Assembly: GCA_016946835.1 (NCBI GenBank)
Contig: JACVTC010000065.1
Span: forward strand, 376,501-440,500
Length of the DNA stretch: 64,000 nt
From: Neocallimastix lanati (nom. inval.)
Taxonomy: Eukaryota; Neocallimastigomycota; Neocallimastigomycetes; Neocallimastigales; Neocallimastigaceae
Reading direction: 5' to 3'
Numbering within the stretch: position 1 is the first letter of the stretch; each line of letters opens with the position of its first letter. Both the position numbers and the translations under genes were made by a program. Positions 9,990 through 18,721 of this stretch are shown here, one piece after another. Under the pieces are notes generated by a model, which was not told the origin of the DNA, made no database searches, and saw only the letters and a program-made list of their open reading frames with translations.

Positions 9990-10540
9990 TGATATACAAC
10001 TCAAAAGTTCGATGTACTTTTGTTGGGATTTATTTATTAAATTTATTAATTTATTATTTATTTATTTATTTAATTTTATATAGAAACTACATATATTTAA
10101 AAAGACTATTTAACAACTTTCTTATTCTTTTAATTACAAACTAACTTAACATAATATAACTTTTACACAACAACAACTACTATTGCTCAGCTATTCTCTT
10201 AATTCAGAGAAATGCTTTATTTTTATGTTATTTAGTTATAATTAACTATTTAATTAATTGTTCCTGTGATTAGAATAAACTATTAATAATTATTATTTAA
10301 GGAAATATTTAATAACTATATAAATATAATTATAAAATGATAAGAATATAATTAAAACATTGATTTATGCTATAAAATTTATTATTAATTAAATATATAA
10401 TTAATATATAGAAATCAAGCCACATATTGAAATTGTTGTAAAATCATTAGATTTAAATTTGATTTATGACATTAATTTATGTTTGAATAATAAAAACTAA
10501 TTTTATATTAATTAAGGTTTGAATATTTCATTTTATATCA
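9990..10540 (-). repeat. E2 3' LTR
   Basis: 551 bp, plus-strand start TGATATACAACTC and end TTTTATATCA; matches 13975-14525. Confidence 0.95.
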
Positions 10541-10562
10541 TTCGTCCCACCTTAAGATACAA

Positions 10563-12950
10563 CTATACATTAGTTGTATTAAATTTTATAATATTTTTAA
10601 GGTGTACTGGTCGTTCTAAGCATGTATGTGTATTAGGATCCATTAATTGAACTGTATTAAATTTCTTTTTAACTACTTGATAAGGTCCAACAAAATAAGG
10701 GTCTAATTTATATCTCGAAAATTTTTTTACTTTGACTAACTCGCCAATTTTTATTTCATTTTGTTTCTTTGTTGCATATTTTTCTGTAGTATTTGAAAAT
10801 TCATTTTTCATGATAATTTTTCTAGAGTTATCTCGGTCTTTAATGTATTCTTCTGCATTTAAATTTATAAAATGGTCCTCTAAAACTTCTTTCTTAAATT
10901 CACTAATTTCTTTGTTACCTTTAGTATTAATTTCATTTTGTTCTTGTTCTATTTCATTTGCACTTTCATTACTACTAGAATCTTTATGATTTATAGCATT
11001 AACTTGGTAATTATTATTGTTAATATATGTATCTATTTTATTTTCTAATATTTTATTCATATATAATATTATATTATTGAAAACTTCGTATAATTGATTT
11101 TGCAATTGACATAGATCTTTAATTTTATGTTTTTCATCCATAAAAGCATCTCTTTCATTATATTGTAATATATAGGTATTTATATTGTGCAATATATTAT
11201 TATTATACTCAATGATATTGGATTTTAATTGAATCAATTGATTTATAAATTTTTTTAATTTATTTTGATTTATTTCTTGTATATGTCTATTACAATTTAT
11301 ATTATTCTTCATATTATTAATATATTCTAATATATTATCATTTAAATTAGTTAATTTATTTCTATATATATTTTGATTATAATAAATTTTATTATCTTTG
11401 GTGTCTCCAGAATTTATTGAATTTTTGGAATATTCCATGATTTTTGGATTTTCTATATACCTTGCTTTTTCCCTCAAAATTTTTAAATTTGAAATAATTT
11501 TGAAATTTTTAATTTTATTGTTTAAATTAATTTTTGGAATTTTTGCATTAGAAATTTTTAACTTTTCTGATTTATTAAAATTTTTACTTTTCATAATGTC
11601 CTTCTTTCTTAAGTCCTTATTCTTTCCCTCCTGAGATGATACTTCCTTTTTCTTAGATATTTCTTTTATACTATTTTCTTCATTATTCTTATTAGGTCTA
11701 ATAAAATTGATACCACACGAATTCTTTTCAATAGCTTGGTTCTCAACGATAGGAGCAATGATATCAAAGTTTTCAACTGAAGTAAAACGACACAACGATC
11801 TTAACATAGGATGAATAAAAAGGTAATTATCAGCAATTGATTTAAGTCCTAATAAGAAATCAAAGTAAATATCTTTATGATCAATAACACAGAAATCTGC
11901 TGTGAAAGTATAATTATTAATTGAAACTTTTAGACGAACCACGATAGCATTCGCAATAGTACTATCCCCAAGAGCTTCATAAATTCTGCCTCTACATATA
12001 TTAACTTGTTCATAGGTACCAGGTAGACTATTAATATAAGTAGTACTCACTAAATTCAAGTTACTTCCAGAATCTATGAGTAATCTTCCTTCGGTATTGT
12101 CTACCGATGCATTTACGATTCCCAAATCGTCACTATGAAATTTTGTATTTTCTATTTTATTCTGATTATTTTCTTCTTCATTAATAATAAAAGGTTTCAT
12201 GGCGTCCAAAGAGCTAACAAATTTAATTTTTTCTAATTTTAAATTTTTTGTTAATTCGGACCTTAATTTGGGACATATATCTAGAATTTGACCAAAAGTA
12301 ATATTGCATTTGGTATTGGCTAAATCTTTAATAATTTCATACGGTTCCATATTGGTTAATTTAGCTAGATTTATGTGACGTTCTGGTTTTGTGTTACCTT
12401 CCTGTTCATTAATTTTTAATTTTGTTTCTTCAAAGTCCACTTTCTTATTAATTACAGTTCCTTGTAAATTATTAATATTTGAATTTTTGAAATTATTTCT
12501 ATTTTTGTTATTCAACTGGTCTTCACGTGATGATTTGTTAACATAATTATTACTTTCTTTATTAATTTTATTTTTATTTTTAATTTCTTCATCTTTGTTA
12601 AATTTATTATCATTAATAACATGATTATTATTATTGTTTAAATCTGGAGAAGATTTATTTATTTTAATGCTCTCATTAAAGGTAATCGTCTTTAAATTCT
12701 TTCTAACTTTAGGTTTTAGTATTTTCCTTTTAGATAAATCAACTTCTTCTTCTACTTCATCTTTTTCTTCTTCATCTTTATGGAAAATATCGCTTTTACT
12801 TGCTGTATTTGCTTTAGCTTTCCTAATTTCCGTTCCAGCATCTAAAGAAAATTCCTTTCTTTTGGCAGCATCAACAAAATATTTCTTCTTCTCAGGAACG
12901 TTATTGGAATTTAAGGGAGAACGTTCACTCCCTCTTAGTAGTTTAAACGT
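10563..12950 (-). CDS. E2 protease frame with GPY/F-like C-terminus, read by -1 frameshift
   Basis: The frame is open from 12950 to the stop at 10563 and needs no ATG of its own because it overlaps the end of gag around a slippery site. After a Lys/Glu-rich and Asn-rich linker there is a conserved segment (EPYEIIKDLANTKCNITF), then a retropepsin-like domain with DSGS at about 12066-12074. A long Asn/Lys-rich region follows, then a C-terminal GPY motif (about 10680-10688), which in full gypsy elements ends the integrase. No RT, RNase H or integrase catalytic core is present between. The protease closely resembles that of the broken gypsy body at 49.9-50.4 kb, its probable autonomous relative. 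Confidence 0.85.
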   Translation of the reverse strand, partial: TFKLLRGSERSPLNSNNVPEKKKYFVDAAKRKEFSLDAGTEIRKAKANTASKSDIFHKDEEEKDEVEEEVDLSKRKILKPKVRKNLKTITFNESIKINKSSPDLNNNNNHVINDNKFNKDEEIKNKNKINKESNNYVNKSSREDQLNNKNRNNFKNSNINNLQGTVINKKVDFEETKLKINEQEGNTKPERHINLAKLTNMEPYEIIKDLANTKCNITFGQILDICPKLRSELTKNLKLEKIKFVSSLDAMKPFIINEEENNQNKIENTKFHSDDLGIVNASVDNTEGRLLIDSGSNLNLVSTTYINSLPGTYEQVNICRGRIYEALGDSTIANAIVVRLKVSINNYTFTADFCVIDHKDIYFDFLLGLKSIADNYLFIHPMLRSLCRFTSVENFDIIAPIVENQAIEKNSCGINFIRPNKNNEENSIKEISKKKEVSSQEGKNKDLRKKDIMKSKNFNKSEKLKISNAKIPKINLNNKIKNFKIISNLKILREKARYIENPKIMEYSKNSINSGDTKDNKIYYNQNIYRNKLTNLNDNILEYINNMKNNINCNRHIQEINQNKLKKFINQLIQLKSNIIEYNNNILHNINTYILQYNERDAFMDEKHKIKDLCQLQNQLYEVFNNIILYMNKILENKIDTYINNNNYQVNAINHKDSSSNESANEIEQEQNEINTKGNKEISEFKKEVLEDHFINLNAEEYIKDRDNSRKIIMKNEFSNTTEKYATKKQNEIKIGELVKVKKFSRYKLDPYFVGPYQVVKKKFNTVQLMDPNTHTCLERPVHLKNIIKFNTTNV
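12913..12947 (-). promoter_or_regulatory. -1 ribosomal frameshift signal (TTTAAAC plus hairpin)
   Basis: On the minus strand the gag frame reads T TTA AAC at 12947-12941, a canonical X XXY YYZ slippery heptamer. It sits six bases before a stem of GAGGGAG (12934-12928) pairing with CTCCCTT (12919-12913) across an 8-base loop. The stem is strikingly GC-rich for this genome. The downstream frame is exactly -1 and the open overlap is only about 16 nt, all consistent with programmed frameshifting between Gag and the protease frame. Confidence 0.85.
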
Positions 12951-13801
12951 TCATTTGAGACATTAGCTGAACCACTTGATTCTTCATTTAGCATTCTTTG
13001 GTATTTCAAATATTCAAAATGATTAAATTTTGGACAATTGTATTTCTTATGACCTTCTTCATTACAAAAATAGCACATCTGGACTCTATATTTACCTTTA
13101 TTTCCATCATTATTCAAATTATTATTTTTGAAATTATTATCACGTGATTCATGAGTGACTGGTTTATTATTAAAAATTTTGTTATTATGTGAATTAAATT
13201 TTTGGTTGTAAGAAGAATTTCCATTAGAGATACTAGTTCTTTTTCCACATTCATTTTCAACTTCATCAATTAATTCAGCTGTAGAAAAAGCTTTTGCTAG
13301 ACTAATTCTTTTTCCCGCAAGTTTAACACCCTTCCATGCCTCTTTCTTGTTAAAAATTGACTTCAAATAATCAGAAACAGAAATGCATCTACGATCATCT
13401 TCATCGAGTTTATTATATAATTCTTTATATTCTTTATTAAATTCCTTTATATTTCCTCTGGTAGATATTGCCATATTTTTAAGTTTATCAATGATGTCTT
13501 CTGGATCCATATATAAGTCATGAAATTCAAGAAGAGCATCACGTATTTCTTCTAAAGATGGATAAACAATATTATTATCCACATCTTTAGTTACTAATGC
13601 ATTAAGACAATGGATACTTTTACCAATCACTTTAAATTTACAATTATTAAAAATTTCTTCTTCATCAGTAATTTGGTAAAGAGTGATCCAAGCCTTCATC
13701 TGGTTATACCAAGCATCAACATCCTTATTCGAATCTGAAAGGACTTGAATGCATTGGAATTGCATTAGTTTATTTTGATTTTTAATTAATTCTTCAGTCA
13801 T
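12935..13801 (-). CDS. E2 Gag with CCHC zinc knuckle (288 aa)
   Basis: Capsid and nucleocapsid precursor that packages element RNA. I chose the ATG at 13801; the frame extends to 13858 but only with a TTG. The first ~170 residues are a helical retrotransposon-gag type region (DVDAWYNQMKAWITLYQ; LEEIRDALLEFHDLY), then a basic Asn-rich stretch. One zinc knuckle CYFCNEEGHKKYNC lies at about residues 243-256. It is preceded by a 26-nt poly(A) run (minus strand, 13884-13859) in the leader. The C-terminus carries the frameshift signal. Confidence 0.9.
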   Translation of the reverse strand: MTEELIKNQNKLMQFQCIQVLSDSNKDVDAWYNQMKAWITLYQITDEEEIFNNCKFKVIGKSIHCLNALVTKDVDNNIVYPSLEEIRDALLEFHDLYMDPEDIIDKLKNMAISTRGNIKEFNKEYKELYNKLDEDDRRCISVSDYLKSIFNKKEAWKGVKLAGKRISLAKAFSTAELIDEVENECGKRTSISNGNSSYNQKFNSHNNKIFNNKPVTHESRDNNFKNNNLNNDGNKGKYRVQMCYFCNEEGHKKYNCPKFNHFEYLKYQRMLNEESSGSANVSNERLNY

Positions 13802-13957
13802 ATTTTTAACTTTAATTCTATTTTCTAATTGACTGAAAAATTCTTTAATCGAAAACAATTTTTTTTTTTTTTTTTTTTTTTTTTATTATATTTTATTTTA
13901 TTTTATTAAAAAAAATAATATTAAAATTTAATAAATATATTTTTCCTCCCACAAGAG

Positions 13958-13972
13958 CCGATATCTCCACCA
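13958..13972 (-). other. E2 primer binding site for tRNA-Ala
   Basis: Minus strand TGGTGGAGATATCGG, two bases after the 5' LTR. It is complementary to the 3' end of tRNA-Ala(UGC) including CCA. Compared with the gene at 20446 it matches 14 of 15 positions, differing at tRNA position 62. Confidence 0.9.
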
Positions 13973-13974
13973 AA

Positions 13975-14525
13975 TGATATACAACTCAAAAGTTCGATGT
14001 ACTTTTGTTGGGATTTATTTATTAAATTTATTAATTTATTATTTATTTATTTATTTAATTTTATATAAAAATTACATATAATTAAAAAGACTATTTAACA
14101 ACTTTCTTATTCTTTTAATTACAAACTAACTTAACATAATATAACTTTTACACAACAACAACTACTATTGCTCAGCTATTCTCTTAATTCAGAGAAATGC
14201 TTTATTTTTATGTTATTTAGTTATAATTAACTATTTAATTAATTGTTCCTGTGATTAGAATAAACTATTAATAATTATTATTTAAGGAAATATTTAATAA
14301 CTATATAAATATAAATATAAAATGATAAGAATATAATTAAAACATTGATTTATGCTATAAAATTTATTATTAATTAAATATATAATTAATATATAGAAAT
14401 CAAGCCACATATTGAAATTGTTGTAAAATCATTAGATTTAAATTTGATTTATGACATTAATTTATGTTTGAATAATAAAAACTAATTTTATATTAATTAA
14501 GGTTTGAATATTTCATTTTATATCA
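13975..14525 (-). repeat. E2 5' LTR
   Basis: 551-bp direct copy of 9990-10540; followed on the plus strand by the GTGA target duplication. Confidence 0.95.
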
Positions 14526-14637
14526 GTGACATAATTAATAAAATTATTCATAAAATTTTATAAAATAATAAACTTTAAATATTAATTTTTTAATAAAGAA
14601 TAATAATTATTTTGAAAAATAATTATAATTCTTTACA

Positions 14638-15666
14638 TTTCAATTGGTAGACTCGGGGTTGACACTTAGATATTTAAAATCAAGCAGGGGGGGACGGGTA
14701 TTACCCTGCTTTGATTTTAAATAAAAAAAAAATAATTCTTTTATTAAAAGTTATTTATTTTTTTTTTTTTATTAATATAAAATTTTATTATTTAAAGTAC
14801 ACATATTTAATTTTTAAGAAATTGTTACAATATTTATATTTTTTTATAAATTTAAAGTATAATTAATTGTTTATAATTTAAGTAATTTTATAGAATTATT
14901 GAATTAATTTTATATCAATAATTCATTTTTGTTTTAATTTTTATAAATATAATAATATAATATTCAAATATAATTTAATTAAAAATAATTATAAAATAAA
15001 TATATAGAAAATAGTTTTTACTATTTTCCGTGATATTTTTAAGTTAAATAAATTGTTTTTAAAGATTAATATAATAAATTTAATAATCTTTAATTATTTT
15101 AAATAATACTTGTAATTATTTTCAAAATAAAATAAAATTTTTATAATATTTAATTAATAAATTTGATAATATTTAAATAATAATTTTTATAATAAGTAAA
15201 AATTTTTAATAATAATTTTTAATAATAAATTTAATTAATAATCTTAATAATTTTATAATAATATTTAATAGTTATAATATATAAATTTTTATAATATTTA
15301 ATAATTTTAATAATTTTATAATATTAATAATTTATAATAATTTTTAGAATAATATTTAATTAATAATTTTAATAATTTTATAATAATTTTTATAATAATA
15401 TTTAATTAATAGTTTTAATAGTTTAGTATCTTAAAAGTATAATTTTAATATTTACAATTGTATTTTAATATACATATATTTAATAATATAACAATAAAAT
15501 AATTAATTAAAATTTATTTACATTATTTACAAGTTAAAATTAATTTATATCAAAATAAATTAAATTTTATTATTAAGTTTAGGTTATCAAGAATATAGGA
15601 AAGTACAATTTAGTAAAGAATTATTAATAATAAAATAAAGGTTATTAATTCATTCTTTACCACAAT
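14638..15666. other. Interior downstream of LTR-A, non-coding
   Basis: After the possible primer site at 14645-14658 comes a strong hairpin at 14672-14721, then about 900 bp of A/T sequence. That part has degenerate tandem TAATAATTTTATAATAA tracts (about 15150-15420), an 8-bp hairpin GAAAATAG/CTATTTTC near 15006-15027, and an imperfect palindrome at about 15616-15663. There are no reading frames. If LTR-A belongs to an element, this is its interior and it codes nothing. Confidence 0.5.
14672..14721. repeat. GC-capped long inverted repeat (hairpin)
   Basis: TTTAAAATCAAGCAGGG (from 14672) pairs with CCCTGCTTTGATTTTAAA (to 14721) with one bulged base. The loop is short and G-rich (GGGGACGGGTATTA). 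It is one of the few GC-rich spots outside coding DNA, just after the possible primer site of LTR-A. It could be an RNA packaging/dimer signal or a Rho-independent-like fold; function unknown. Confidence 0.7.
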
Positions 15667-16172
15667 TGATACGATATTTTTATTAAACATCAATATCAAT
15701 ATTTATTTTATTTTATTTGGACGATAACAGTAGGGAATAATTGACAAAATAATATATTCTAATATTATATAGAATAATACACACAATAATAATATTCACA
15801 CTTTAATATTTAGTTTATTTATTTTATTTATTTATTATCATTCATCAATAAAAATACATCATCAATATAAATAGTTGTTAATTAGTTAAAATATAATTAA
15901 ATCATTCAATAAAATATAATTAATTACTAAAATCTCTCATATTATTAATGTAAACTAAATATAAAACTACACTAAACTATACTAATAAACATGTTTATAG
16001 GTTAAATTATTAATAAACTAAATTAATATTAATTAAAGAACCATTTCTTAAACTATTATTATTTACTAACTATATATAATATTACTAAATTATTATTAAC
16101 CAATAAGATTTTATCAAATAATTCCTAACCTAAGTTTCACTAAATTATGGTATTTATGGTGGTACCGTATCA
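15667..16172 (-). repeat. E3 3' LTR
   Basis: 506 bp; matches 18212-18717 with one difference seen. Confidence 0.95.
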
Positions 16173-16221
16173 AAATGCCCCCACTGAAATTAGACTTCGT
16201 CCCTTGAAGTCACCAAAATTT

Positions 16222-16277
16222 AGTTACTTTCATAAATTTTTTTTTTTTTTTTTTTTTAATAAATTTTTTTTTATAAT

Positions 16278-16311
<34 letters not shown>
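16222..16311 (-). repeat. Poly(A) tracts (minus strand) in E3 3' region
   Basis: Three near-pure T runs on the plus strand between the purine tract and the gag end. They lie in the 3' untranslated part of E3. Confidence 0.7.
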
Positions 16312-16320
<9 letters not shown>

Positions 16321-16434
16321 TTTATATAAATATTTTTAAACTATATATAATAAAAATAAATATATTTCAAAATTTTAAATTTTAATTTTGAAATTTGAGA
16401 TTTTGAAATTTCAAATTATTTAATTAATTATTAT

Positions 16435-17853
16435 TTATTTTTTTTTTTTTTTTTTTGTATTATTTTCCATTCCAAAATCCTTTTTCTTTAAATCTTCCAC
16501 GTTACATATAAAATTATTATTATTGTTATTAGCATTATTATTATTATTGTTATTAAATACTAAATTATTATATCCCTTCTCAAAATTTATATTTCTATCA
16601 TCATTTTTATTTTCATTAGAAGCGTAAGTCACATTTTTCTCAACTCCAGGTTTATTAATATTATAACTGAAATTACTAATTCGGTTTTCTGAATTCTTTT
16701 CACAATTAATTATATTATTTTTGTTACAATTATTATTATTATTATTGTTATTATTGTAATTATTAGTTCCATAATAAACAAAGTTATTGTTTCTATTATT
16801 ACTTCTATAAGAATTATAACTGTTATTTCTCTCATTATGATTATTATTATAATTATTTTCATCTCTACAATTATTATTATTACTATCACTGTTATTATTA
16901 GTATTTATTCCATAATTATAATTATTATTATTACCAAGATTATTATACCAATTTCTATTTTTGATATTATTATTTTTAGTCCAATAAAAGTTTTTATTGG
17001 TGTCATAATTATTAAATTCATACCTTTGAATGTTTAACTTATTATTTTGATAATTATTATTATTATTACTCATATAATTATTTAAATTATTCTGTTTATT
17101 TATATTAATATCGTTTTGTTTATTATTCCAATTACCAACATTACCCGAATAGTTTCCATTATTATTATAATAATAATAATTATTACTATTTTTACCAAAT
17201 AATTTATTATAATTATTTTTATTATATAAAAATATTTTTTTCTTATTAAAATTTTCCCTATAATTACTTTTTTTATTCTTTTCTATTATTCCTTTTTCTT
17301 CCATTATTGATAATTCTTTAAATGAATATTTACAATTGAATGCCTTGTGGCCTATTTCATAACATCTAAAGCACATTAATTTATTATTTTTCTTATTAAT
17401 ATTATTATTATGATAATTTATATAATTATTTTTATAATTTTGTTTATAATTATTAAAATCTATTTTGAAATTTAATTTCTCTTCAATTCTACTGGCCTTT
17501 TCCGCGATTTTAATTGCTTCTTCAATATTTTCACATTCTTGCTCTAATACTTTTAAACATGGATATATTCTTGGTTTAATTGAGTTTATATAATCTTCTA
17601 CTGTAATTAATTTTCTCATTTCTTTATCAATATTTTTATACTTTCTAATATAATTAATATTAAATATTGGTATTGGTTCATTTGTTTTTATTTTTGATTC
17701 CTTTAATTCCCAAATTTTATCGTTCTGAGTGATTCCTAAATATTTCTCAAATTCTTCTTTAATAATTTGAGTTGATGGATAAGTTTTATTTTCTCCATTT
17801 TCTTCTATACTTTTTAAAACTTCTTTAAGAGCATAATCCACACATTCTTGCAT
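16435..17853 (-). CDS. E3 Gag, zinc knuckle and Asn-rich tail (472 aa)
   Basis: Nucleic-acid-binding structural protein of E3. Residues about 1-130 are a helical gag-type region (TVEDYINSIKPRIYPCLKVL; EEAIKIAEKASRIEEKL). A CCHC knuckle CFRCYEIGHKAFNC lies at 161-174. From about 180 on the protein is almost entirely Asn, Tyr and Lys, ending in a Lys run. The Asn-rich part is long, low-complexity and prion-like, which may be host base bias or may help particle condensation. Gag-like coding extends upstream toward 17.99 kb. No enzyme domain follows. Confidence 0.85.
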   Translation of the reverse strand: MQECVDYALKEVLKSIEENGENKTYPSTQIIKEEFEKYLGITQNDKIWELKESKIKTNEPIPIFNINYIRKYKNIDKEMRKLITVEDYINSIKPRIYPCLKVLEQECENIEEAIKIAEKASRIEEKLNFKIDFNNYKQNYKNNYINYHNNNINKKNNKLMCFRCYEIGHKAFNCKYSFKELSIMEEKGIIEKNKKSNYRENFNKKKIFLYNKNNYNKLFGKNSNNYYYYNNNGNYSGNVGNWNNKQNDININKQNNLNNYMSNNNNNYQNNKLNIQRYEFNNYDTNKNFYWTKNNNIKNRNWYNNLGNNNNYNYGINTNNNSDSNNNNCRDENNYNNNHNERNNSYNSYRSNNRNNNFVYYGTNNYNNNNNNNNNCNKNNIINCEKNSENRISNFSYNINKPGVEKNVTYASNENKNDDRNINFEKGYNNLVFNNNNNNNANNNNNNFICNVEDLKKKDFGMENNTKKKKKK

Positions 17854-18188
17854 AAATATAAGTCTTCATTTAGGATTCTGGATATCCCATAGATCCATAA
17901 CTTCTTCGAAATCATGTATCCATAAGTCAACATCTTTACCATAATTTTTCAATAAAGGTAAATTTCTTAACAACTTATAGATATCCATTTTTATTTTTTA
18001 TTTATATTATATACTTTTTTTTTTTTTTTTTTTTTTTTTTTGTTTACTATTATTAATTATACAATATTTTTATTTTTATTATTATTATTACTTTTTTTTA
18101 TATATATATTAAACTTATTTTATTATTTATTATTATGTATTATTATTATTCTATAAATATTATTTTCATATTATCTTGTTACTGTCAC

Positions 18189-18205
18189 GCCCGGATTCTC
18201 CACCA
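18189..18205 (-). other. E3 primer binding site (tRNA-Ala-like, second isoacceptor)
   Basis: Minus strand TGGTGGAGAATCCGGGC, six bases after the 5' LTR. The implied tRNA ends GCCCGGATTCTCCA-CCA. With a GGGGAAT acceptor it would have the G3-U70 pair of tRNA-Ala, so a second tRNA-Ala is the best guess. That gene is not in this window. Confidence 0.7.
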
Positions 18206-18211
18206 AAATTA

Positions 18212-18717
18212 TGATACGATATTTTTATTAAACATCAATATCAATATTTATTTTATTTTATTTGGACGATAACAGTAGGGAATAATTGACAAAATAATAT
18301 ATTCTAATATTATATAGAATAATACACACAATAATAATATTCACACTTTAATATTTAATTTATTTATTTTATTTATTTATTATCATTCATCAATAAAAAT
18401 ACATCATCAATATAAATAGTTGTTAATTAGTTAAAATATAATTAAATCATTCAATAAAATATAATTAATTACTAAAATCTCTCATATTATTAATGTAAAC
18501 TAAATATAAAACTACACTAAACTATACTAATAAACATGTTTATAGGTTAAATTATTAATAAACTAAATTAATATTAATTAAAGAACCATTTCTTAAACTA
18601 TTATTATTTACTAACTATATATAATATTACTAAATTATTATTAACCAATAAGATTTTATCAAATAATTCCTAACCTAAGTTTCACTAAATTATGGTATTT
18701 ATGGTGGTACCGTATCA
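18212..18717 (-). repeat. E3 5' LTR
   Basis: 506-bp direct copy of 15667-16172; followed by the CAAT target duplication. Confidence 0.95.
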
Positions 18718-18721
18718 CAAT

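Larger units (their letters stand above)
9990..14525 (-). mobile_element. E2: young non-autonomous LTR element (Gag plus protease frame)
   Basis: Two 551-bp LTRs (9990-10540 and 13975-14525) with TGATATAC...TATATCA ends differ at about four positions. A 4-bp target duplication GTGA flanks it (9986-9989 and 14526-14529). Primer site for tRNA-Ala is at 13958-13972, and a purine tract (GGTGGGACGAA on the minus strand) abuts the 3' LTR. It codes Gag and a second frame with a protease and a GPY/F-like tail but no reverse transcriptase or integrase core, so it must depend on enzymes from a partner. It inserted into LTR-A. Within that plan it looks whole. Confidence 0.92.
9263..14637 (+). mobile_element. 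LTR-A (about 835 bp), split by insertion of E2
   Basis: Starts TGTAAAGAATTA and ends TAATTCTTTACA at 14637 once E2 (with one copy of its GTGA duplication) is set aside. Its body occupies 9263-9989 and 14530-14637. It is homologous to LTR-B and LTR-C near 19-20 kb, sharing a chain of hairpins and a pseudoknot. Seven bases after its end is TGGTAGACTCGGGG (14645-14658), a plausible primer site. Termini, length and the clean target duplication of its relative LTR-B support an LTR. The downstream interior has no frame, so its parent may be a non-coding element. Confidence 0.7.
15667..18717 (-). mobile_element. E3: very young non-autonomous LTR element coding only Gag
   Basis: Two 506-bp LTRs (15667-16172 and 18212-18717) with TGATACG...CGTATCA ends; I find one difference between them. 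The 4-bp target duplication is CAAT (15663-15666 and 18718-18721). The primer site lies next to the right LTR and a purine tract (GTGGGGGCATTTT, minus) next to the left LTR. The only coding part is an Asn-rich Gag. There are poly(A) runs (minus strand) both in the leader and before the purine tract. The Gag reading seems to start further upstream than its longest open stretch, so about one break is likely. Confidence 0.92.

Noticed and set aside
10732-12966. Plus-strand frames across E2
   Set aside because: Phe/Ile/Ser-rich shadows of the minus-strand gag and protease frames.
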